From Elysia marginata (Eukaryota > Mollusca > Gastropoda > Plakobranchidae), in contig BMAT01009160.1 in the NCBI GenBank assembly GCA_019649035.1, forward strand, positions 31,196 through 54,873: a stretch of DNA of 23,678 bases, in the 5' to 3' direction. Under the pieces are notes generated by a model, which saw only the letters and a program-made list of their open reading frames with translations, was not told the DNA's origin and ran no database searches. Shown piece after piece: positions 19,301 to 23,678 of this stretch (position 1 is the stretch's first letter; every line of letters starts with the position of its first letter). The position numbers and the translations under genes are program-made.

Positions 19301-19670
19301 GCAGAAAAAATCATACCCTTTCACAGTCAAGACATACCACTTCCTCAAAGCCAAGACCTGATTCTGGGTTAAGTTGTGCATCCTACAAAACTTTGCCTGC
19401 AATAAAACATGCTGGTGGTGGAAAAACTAATTGCAATCATTCCAAACTTGAAGAGATATCAGTACAAAGTGATGATGGGGCCTCAATCATAACCCAGGAT
19501 AATCACAGAAGAACTGAAACTTCAAATCTTGGAGATTCGTCTGAAGAAAGCAATTTTGTTACAGCTGGAGAGACAGAGATAGATGGTCAGCCGGACATAC
19601 AGAAACCTCAACAGTCAACTGAGACTGGGATTGAAAATGAATTGGAGCGCTTTGCTTTGAAAAGAGATGG
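13235..19670 (+). CDS. TEDC2: TEDC2, tubulin epsilon and delta complex protein 2 (5' coding part, four exons)
   Basis: TEDC2 (human C16orf59) binds TEDC1 with delta- and epsilon-tubulin and supports centriole triplet microtubules. The coding exons are 13242-13339 (ATG at 13242), 16816-16877, 17708-17808 and 18889-19670; phases agree at all three junctions. The protein opens with a coiled-coil segment, ALQWMILEINKKQHALEEEC, ending LLKPW (human LLHAW). A second helix, KEEQEALLTVEKLLKKAQI, aligns with human LKELEFLTQALEKAVRVRRG. A 261-codon Ser/Thr/His/Gln/Asn-rich, probably disordered region with a basic patch follows. The conserved C-terminal coiled coils are not seen and should lie beyond the window. 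Identity rests on recalled human sequence and matched order, so it is probable rather than proven. Confidence 0.74.
13585..13635 (+). repeat. Two-copy 27-bp-period tandem repeat
   Basis: GTGTTGTAATGTTAGTAATG with the following TAAT occurs at 13585-13608 and again identically at 13612-13635. Confidence 0.9.
13877..15075 (+). repeat. Four degenerate copies of a ~180-240-bp unit
   Basis: Copies lie at about 13877-14080, 14405-14640, 14640-14880 and 14896-15070. Each begins near ATGGTAGGCACAATTTTGCT and ATACGCA, continues through a CGACGATT...GCAAAAGAAA-like section, then GGTAGACTTCACTGTCAGAC, and ends near TTGAAGACCTAACTTAATGC. The third copy carries extra sequence. A SINE separates the first and second copies; removing it restores head-to-tail adjacency. 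Confidence 0.8.
14083..14403 (-). mobile_element. tRNA-derived SINE inserted in the repeat family
   Basis: The minus strand opens GGGGCAGCGTGGCAGAGTGG, with A box TGGCAGAGTGG (14383-14393) and a perfect B box GGTTCGATTCC (14339-14349). A 7-nt loop CTTGCGA flanked by short pairing arms imitates an anticodon arm. A non-tRNA body follows, and the 3' end is an A/T-rich TTTA-type tail near 14083-14100. The left boundary is inferred from where the surrounding tandem unit is interrupted, so it may be off by some tens of bases. Confidence 0.75.
16175..16325. repeat. CGTGTACATAGCAAAATTG-type short repeats
   Basis: Motifs like ACGTGTACATAGCAAA recur four or more times here, and again at about 13829-13880 just before the four-copy unit. 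This suggests a common source for both regions of intron 1. A perfect palindrome is embedded (separate entry). Confidence 0.65.
16296..16317. repeat. 22-bp perfect palindrome
   Basis: The 22 bases centred on AATT (half-site TGTACACGTAA followed by its exact complement) are their own reverse complement. The outer halves are themselves CGTGTAC-type motifs of the surrounding repeat. Confidence 0.9.
16816..16877 (+). CDS. TEDC2: TEDC2 coding exon 2
   Basis: A strong polypyrimidine tract and CACAG precede 16816. The exon starts with the single base that completes the TGG codon of exon 1, encodes 20 residues (PLPKNEASKIQSEIHPSHKK) and leaves one base over. The donor is GTTTGA at 16878, which is weak. 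Frame agreement with both neighbours is the main support. Confidence 0.68.
16878..17707 (+). other. TEDC2 intron 2
   Basis: This 830-bp intron includes a purine-rich stretch from about 17275 to 17600 whose opposite strand produces several chance open frames rich in S, L, P and F. The acceptor is the AG at 17706-17707 in TGTAATTAG. Confidence 0.65.
17275..17600 (+). repeat. Purine-rich tract in TEDC2 intron 2
   Basis: There is a strong A and G bias on the + strand with GAAGGA and GAGGGG runs. It is of low complexity without a fixed unit, and similar in character to the tract at 8027-8345. Confidence 0.65.
17708..17808 (+). CDS. TEDC2: TEDC2 coding exon 3 (conserved helix)
   Basis: The exon begins with two bases that complete the codon opened in exon 2, then encodes 33 residues including KEEQEALLTVEKLLKKAQI, the segment best matching human TEDC2 (QDLKELEFLTQALEKAVRV). 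It ends AAG before the donor GTACCG at 17809, in phase 0. Reading on past the donor gives a Leu/Phe-rich tail unlike the family. Confidence 0.78.
17809..18888 (+). other. TEDC2 intron 3
   Basis: This 1,080-bp AT-rich intron ends in a T/C-rich tract and GATGAAG before 18889. Short open frames inside (for example 18569-18796) lack recognisable similarity. Confidence 0.7.
18889..19670 (+). CDS. TEDC2: TEDC2 coding exon 4 (large disordered exon)
   Basis: A 782-bp exon is open throughout, encoding about 260 residues rich in S, T, N, Q, H and K. A basic segment (RPSRPASGKNRY and MPMRRKNH) lies near residues 110-145, and an acidic, helix-prone end (ETEIDGQPD, then NELERFALKRDG) closes it. The donor GTAAGA at 19671 leaves two bases of a codon. 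An ATG lies two codons upstream of the exon start, so an independent start cannot be excluded. The frame join to exon 3 (AAG to TCC) is in phase 0. Low complexity suits the linker of TEDC2 between N- and C-terminal helices. Confidence 0.76.
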
Positions 19671-20076
19671 GTAAGAAATAAGACATTGGAAATATATTAA
19701 TATATATTGAGTTAAGGAAACTTGAGATTCTTGATTGTTGATAAAATATTGTGAGTTTTGTCACTAAACAAATGTGGTAATGACCCTACATGGCTAATAC
19801 TGGGAAAATTGTCAAATTGATGTGTTTGAAACGATTTTCATGTTGGAAAAAAACCATGAAAACCTGCTAGCTTGCTAGTCTCATATACAATCGAGTTCAC
19901 ATAATTCAAACCTGGAAATTTTTTTTTTTAATGTTGTAATGTATACTGATAGTTTTAATCTTGGATAATTTTAAGTTATATTTTGTTCTCTTGGTTTTGT
20001 AAATACCTAAACTGAACTGGATATATGCTTGTGTCTTGAAAAGTTGCTTTAGATTCAGCAGATGGCAGGTAATGAC
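19671..20076 (+). other. Start of TEDC2 intron 4
   Basis: AT-rich sequence follows the GTAAGA donor. A segment from 19888 (CAATCGAGTTCACATAATTC, then AAACCTGG) resembles the left end of the MITE at 5283 (CAGTCGAGTCCAGATCAGTT, then GAACCAGG), preceded by TA. No matching right end was found. Nothing else is seen. Confidence 0.45.
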
Positions 20077-20114
20077 TTTCTTCTTCTTCGTCTCTACGTC
20101 AACTTCTGTTCCAA

Positions 20115-20980
20115 TTATTCAATAGTACCCCAGGGCTTAGTCTGTAGGTCTGTTGGGCTGCTCCAAACTTCCTGCCAGAGCATTCTGTTATTTTGGCAGT
20201 CTTGTAGGACATGTTTTACTGTTTCAGCAGCTTCTCCATACAAGCAGAGGTCAGTGTGGCCAATCTTGTGTGTTTTGTACAGGTGAGCCTTCATTCTGTT
20301 GTGGCCAATGAAATTGGAATAAGGTTGTCTGACCCTTTCTATCCATCTGGTGTAAGCCATCTTGTCTGTTGTGGTGCCAGTGTCTAGTGTTCCACTTTTC
20401 TTTCATCAGGCTTTTAATTATTTGTTTGGCCACTTGGTCAGATCCCTCTCGGTCTAGCCTGTCTGCTTTTTCATTCCCATCTATTTTGCAGTGGCCTGGT
20501 ATCCATTGGAAGATCAGCGTTTCTGTCTGTTTTTATAGTTTTTGAAGGGCATCTCTAAAATACTCCTGTTTGGCTGCTTTGGGGTTTTCTAATTTTTGCA
20601 GGACAGACTATGAATCGCTGAGTTTCACTACTTTGGCTCCTGACTGGTCTGCCGTTACCTCTTCCATCAGCTTTAGTGCCTCCTTGATTGCTTCAAGTTC
20701 TGCTTTGTAGTTGGTGCAGAGCACACCTGCGGTACTGATTTTTCAGTAGTTGTTTCATGTGGCATGAGTATATATGCTGCTGACTCCATTTTTAGCGGCG
20801 TTTTTTTGCAGAGCCATCTGTGTATGTCTGTATCCATTTGTTTTTAGGGTACTTTTCTCTGAGGTAAGTGGAGGTGATGTCTCTGAGTTCATTTTCTGTG
20901 TATTCGGATTTGTTTTCCATGTGGCTAAATATCTTTGGTATGCATTTTTTGCCAAGGTGTTGATGGACAGTATGTTTCAA
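20115..20980 (-). pseudogene. LINE RNase H domain and C-terminal tail, broken in several frames
   Basis: The pieces read TYTDGSA (first RNase H aspartate, near 20807-20821), TNYKAELEAIKEALKLM (Glu motif), then stops near 20610 and 20540, WIPGHCKIDGNEKAD, and finally a tail with LYGEAAETVKHVLQDC. The pattern of an RNase H followed by a C.CG...EH.L..C tail is typical of I/Nimb-like LINEs. The first cysteine of that tail motif reads C-L-Y-G here. Confidence 0.8.
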
Positions 20981-21217
20981 TGGGAGTCAGATTTTTCAAT
21001 TCTTTTATAGAGTGGATATTCGGCTCTAGTGTTTTGGATTCTTTAGAAAAACTTGTTATGTTAATTCTGGCCCTGTTTGAGTTATTAATCCATCGGTGCA
21101 TTTGACTCTTCAGTTGGGCTTTGTACTTGAGTCTCTGGGTCAGTAGTTTGGTGTCTCTTCGTTCTTGTAAGGGTTCTAATTTTGCTTGAGATTCCATTTG
21201 TATGATTGGGGTTGACC

Positions 21218-21826
21218 TCATGCCTCCCTGTAATAGTTCTGAGAGTTTGGTTCTGAACAATATTCTCTTTTTGGAAGTTGCTTGGTGCTGCTGATCCCCA
21301 GGCTGTTATACCATACTCTAAGATAGACAGGACATAGCCTGTATATATTTGTCTGAAGACATTTTAGGCCAGCTAGCCTTCTTAGGAGTCGAATGCTCAA
21401 TATTCCTCTTTCTTGGCATGTTTCAACGTGAGCTTTTGATGTCATTTTGGGGTCAAAGGTGATATCCAAATATTTGGGATTTTTTTCTTCTCTGATTTGT
21501 TCTCCATCTAGGCTAAGGGTAACGTTTCGTTCTTTGGTTGACAATGTAAAGACCATGTATGTTGTCTTTTTATGGTTTTCTTTCATGATCCAATCTTGTG
21601 TGCATTCTGTGAGGTTGTCCAATGTTCTCTGCAACCTATATTTTACTGTACCAATATATTCCTCTGTCGTCATTAGTTTTAGGTCATCTGTGTACAGTAT
21701 TGTGCTGACTCCTTTCGGTAATATGGTTTGTATATCATTAATGTATACCGAGAAAAGGATTGGAGATAGGACACTTTCTTGAAAGACCCCTTCCTTAATC
21801 GTGAGGCCTTCTGTGCATCTTTCCAT
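21218..21826 (-). pseudogene. LINE reverse transcriptase, motifs B and C and thumb segment
   Basis: This segment carries EGVFQESVLSP, in which the usual QGS of motif B reads QES, and LYTDDLKLM, where YADD would be typical. These are followed by thumb-like sequence (TYMVFTLST, PKYLDITFDPKM). Another frameshift falls between about 21218 and 21260, with the frame resuming as GGMRSTPI. Confidence 0.85.
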
Positions 21827-22178
21827 CTATTCCACACTTTAAGAGTTTGTACAATAGCCCATTTTTCCATACTTTGTCAAAGGCTTTTTCCATATCCACA
21901 CATATCACTCCTATGTGTCTTTTTTCTTGAAAACCATCTTCAGTTTTCTGCAGAATGAGGGTAATCTGATTCTCTGTGCAGCGCCCTTTCCTAAAGCTAG
22001 TCTGATCATCGTTGAAGTTTTTTATGTTTTCCTCCAGGAACCATGTTAGTCTGTTGGTTACCATTCTTTCCATGGTTTTGCCAATACAGCTAAGTAGACT
22101 GATTGGTCTGTAGCTCTCTGCTAATTTTCTGTCTTTATCTTGTTGGTGTATAGGTACCATGGTGGCCATTTTCGACAT
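21795..22178 (-). pseudogene. LINE reverse transcriptase, fingers and motif A segment
   Basis: This is an uninterrupted minus-strand stretch of the degraded polymerase, from SYRPISLL through FRKGRCTENQIT to KAFDKVWKNGLL (motif A with its catalytic aspartate). It breaks by frameshift between about 21795 and 21826, where the next segment continues in another frame. Confidence 0.85.
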
Positions 22179-22674
22179 TTTTGGATTTGCCCTGTTTCCA
22201 GCTTGTCTTAAACAGCTGAAGTGGTTTGGTCTTCATTCTTTTACCAAGGTGTACAATCATTTCATTTGTCACTTGATCTGGTCATTTTTTTTTCATTTTG
22301 AGCTCTTTTAGAGCAGTTTCTAAATCTACAGCGGTAAATTGGTTATTTTCTCTCTCTGGTTGTTTGTGCGTCCCTTCTTTAATCTCTAGGGTGTCAAGTT
22401 GTATTTGTCTCCTTATTTTTTGGTCAATTTCAATGTCGCTGATTGCTACATGTTGCTGTATAAAGAGGTTAGCTGCCTCTTTTCCTGTTACCTGATTTCC
22501 ATCCTTTTCAAGCACAATACTCTTTGGGATATTTTTTTCTCCATTGAGAGTTGCAACAAGGTTCTACAATTTGGTGTCATTTTCCATGTTAAGATTTGCT
22601 GCTTTTTCCCGCCAACCTTTTCTTTGCGTTGAAATAGTTTCTTTTATTAATATTGCTGCCTTTTCTTTTAGCTT

Positions 22675-22760
22675 TATATTATTAATAATAATAATAATGC
22701 AGTTTATTTATATCCCGCCCTCTCCCTCAATTTGAGGCCCAGGCGATACAATTAGAATTA
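22675..22760. repeat. (AAT)n microsatellite and hairpin-bearing repeat tail
   Basis: An AATAATAAT tract (22675-22698) marks the truncated 5' edge of the LINE. The following bases have a small hairpin (CGCC..CTC, AATTT, GAGGCC..GGCG). A TAA repeat followed by 'TTTATAT.CGCCC...GAGGCCCAGGCG' resembles the ends of dispersed invertebrate repeats, but the family is not identified. Confidence 0.55.
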
Positions 22761-22910
22761 AACATGAAGCAAATACATTCATTTATAAAGGTACATTCCA
22801 TTCATTACAGACTTACAAAACTTTCATTCATTACCACATTGTTCAGAGGGAAACCGAAAAAATCTAGAAATTGACTTGCATCAGGTGGGTTTTAACCCAA
22901 GACCCGCGCC
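22761..22910. other. Non-coding DNA, no recognised content
   Basis: This is AT-rich sequence with CATTCATT-type short repeats (about 22776-22835) and nothing else recognisable. Confidence 0.5.
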
Positions 22911-23015
22911 AAGCCACTATATTGGCTTTGATTTGAGGAGTTAACCAGTGCGGCAAGCCACTATTTTGGCTTTGAACGTTCCGCCCGCAAACTGCGCCGA
23001 GCCAATATATTGGCT
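22911..23015. repeat. Three evenly spaced palindromes of AAGCCAnTATnTTGGCTT type
   Basis: Copies occur at 22911-22928, 22955-22972 and 23000-23015, about 44 bp apart. The third (AGCCAATATATTGGCT) is a perfect 16-bp palindrome; the others keep the AAGCCA/TGGCTT arms around a 6-nt centre. Short GCGCC or GCGGC sequences precede each copy. Confidence 0.82.
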
Positions 23016-23678
23016 TCACAGTTCGCCTTACTTTACTTACATTTCGCACTCCCTTGTCATACTAGATAGCTGGGAACAGGGAACTAACCCCTTACAACAT
23101 CAATCGATAAATACAGGGAAAATTTTTCCCTGATTTGCCGCCTCATGGTGTGATTACAACCGATTCCACTAACCCGAGAGTCCACAAGGGAAAGGGACTG
23201 ATGTGGTGCAAAGAGGTGTCAAATTTCACATATCTTCTGAGTAAATGACGTATCATTATCCCACCCAAAAGATCCTAGACGCTCATACAGGTGGAGGGGG
23301 CGTCGACCAGAGGAGGTCTTAATGCCTGGATGTGGTCATTTACGTATTAGCCACCTGTCAATCAGTGTTATGAAAGTTCTCCCCAATTTATCCAGAGTGA
23401 AATGATAAAACTTTCCCACGGTGCTAGCATGCTTTGAAGAGAAAGAGGACTGGGGCGGTGGTTTGGAGGGGTAGCTTTTCGCGTGTGTGTTACAGTTAGA
23501 GGACTGTTACATTTCAAAGTTATTAGTGTAAACAATAGGTTGACTGATCTGCGAACATTGAACAAGGCAGGTCACGGGCCCAGTTGTTCCAATTTCAAGA
23601 TTAGCAAACCAGTTTCATGACAGTGTTAACTATTTTTTACACTTAATTGAAAATTTATAAGAGTAACTAAGTTATCGG
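23016..23678. other. 3' end of window, no gene recognised
   Basis: Only short open frames are present, without similarity. If the TEDC2 model is right, this is still intron 4 or contains unrecognised repeats. No downstream TEDC2 exon with the conserved C-terminal coiled coil was found. Confidence 0.45.

Larger units (their letters stand above)
20077..22674 (-). mobile_element. 5'-truncated I-group non-LTR retrotransposon with RNase H
   Basis: A decayed polymerase gene runs on the minus strand. In order it has GWREKAANLN and KDGNQVTGKEAA linker sequence; SYRPISLLSCIGKTMERMV; CVDMEKAFDKVW (motif A); EGVFQESVLSP (motif B); and YTDD (motif C, 21683-21694). These are followed by GGMRSTPIIQME, an RNase H start TYTDGSA, WIPGHCKIDGNEKAD (20459-20510), and a C-terminal cysteine-bearing tail. 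RNase H after the polymerase places it in the I/Nimb-like group. The endonuclease and ORF1 are missing. Several frameshifts and stops disable it. A GAA-repeat 3' tail lies at 20077-20089. Confidence 0.85.

Noticed and set aside
22911-23015. CRISPR-like array
   Set aside because: Only three short palindromes with non-unique spacers occur, in a eukaryotic intron next to a LINE; no cas genes and no array architecture.

Overview
This is an AT-rich, intron-containing metazoan nuclear region. The best guess is a marine invertebrate, perhaps a mollusc. That guess rests on spliced animal genes with GT-AG introns, polyadenylation signals, tRNA-derived SINEs, an RNase H-bearing non-LTR retrotransposon of a kind common in lophotrochozoans, and abundant AGATCT/TCTAGA-rich simple sequence. 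Species assignment from sequence alone is weak. No prokaryotic, viral, CRISPR or organellar feature is seen.

Two host genes lie on the + strand in tandem. The first is the 3' part of PIGX (GPI mannosyltransferase I subunit): three exons at 2273-2516, 3123-3292 and 4706-4861, with a poly(A) signal at 4889. The second is the 5' part of TEDC2 (tubulin epsilon and delta complex protein 2): coding exons at 13235-13339, 16816-16877, 17708-17808 and 18889-19670. Both gene models are joined by phase-consistent GT-AG introns. The 5' exons of PIGX and the 3' exons of TEDC2 were not found and probably lie outside the window.

The roughly 8.3 kb between the genes is a graveyard of mobile and tandem DNA. 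In order it holds: a short pogo-like MITE (5283-5426); a 617-bp TA-flanked TIR element (6388-7004); a CAGGG-ended MITE (7141-7654) interrupted by a tRNA-derived SINE with perfect target duplications; a mariner 3' remnant (7674 onward); a CR1/L2-type LINE fragment (8350-8728); a degenerate ~67-bp tandem array with apparent higher-order structure (8937-10175); and a PIF/Harbinger element (10683-12124) with TTA target duplications. The Harbinger element keeps remnants of both of its genes and carries a truncated mariner. An AGATCT-rich tract (12515-13095) precedes TEDC2.

TEDC2 intron 1 holds a four-copy ~180-240-bp repeat family, split by a second tRNA-derived SINE, plus a long perfect palindrome. 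Intron 4 holds a 5'-truncated, antisense, RNase H-bearing LINE (20077-22674) and a triplet of evenly spaced palindromes (22911-23015). PIGX acts in the ER and TEDC2 at centrioles; nothing in the sequence links their functions. The strongest 'second look' items are the higher-order tandem array, the nested Harbinger/mariner composite and the repeat-dense TEDC2 intron 1.
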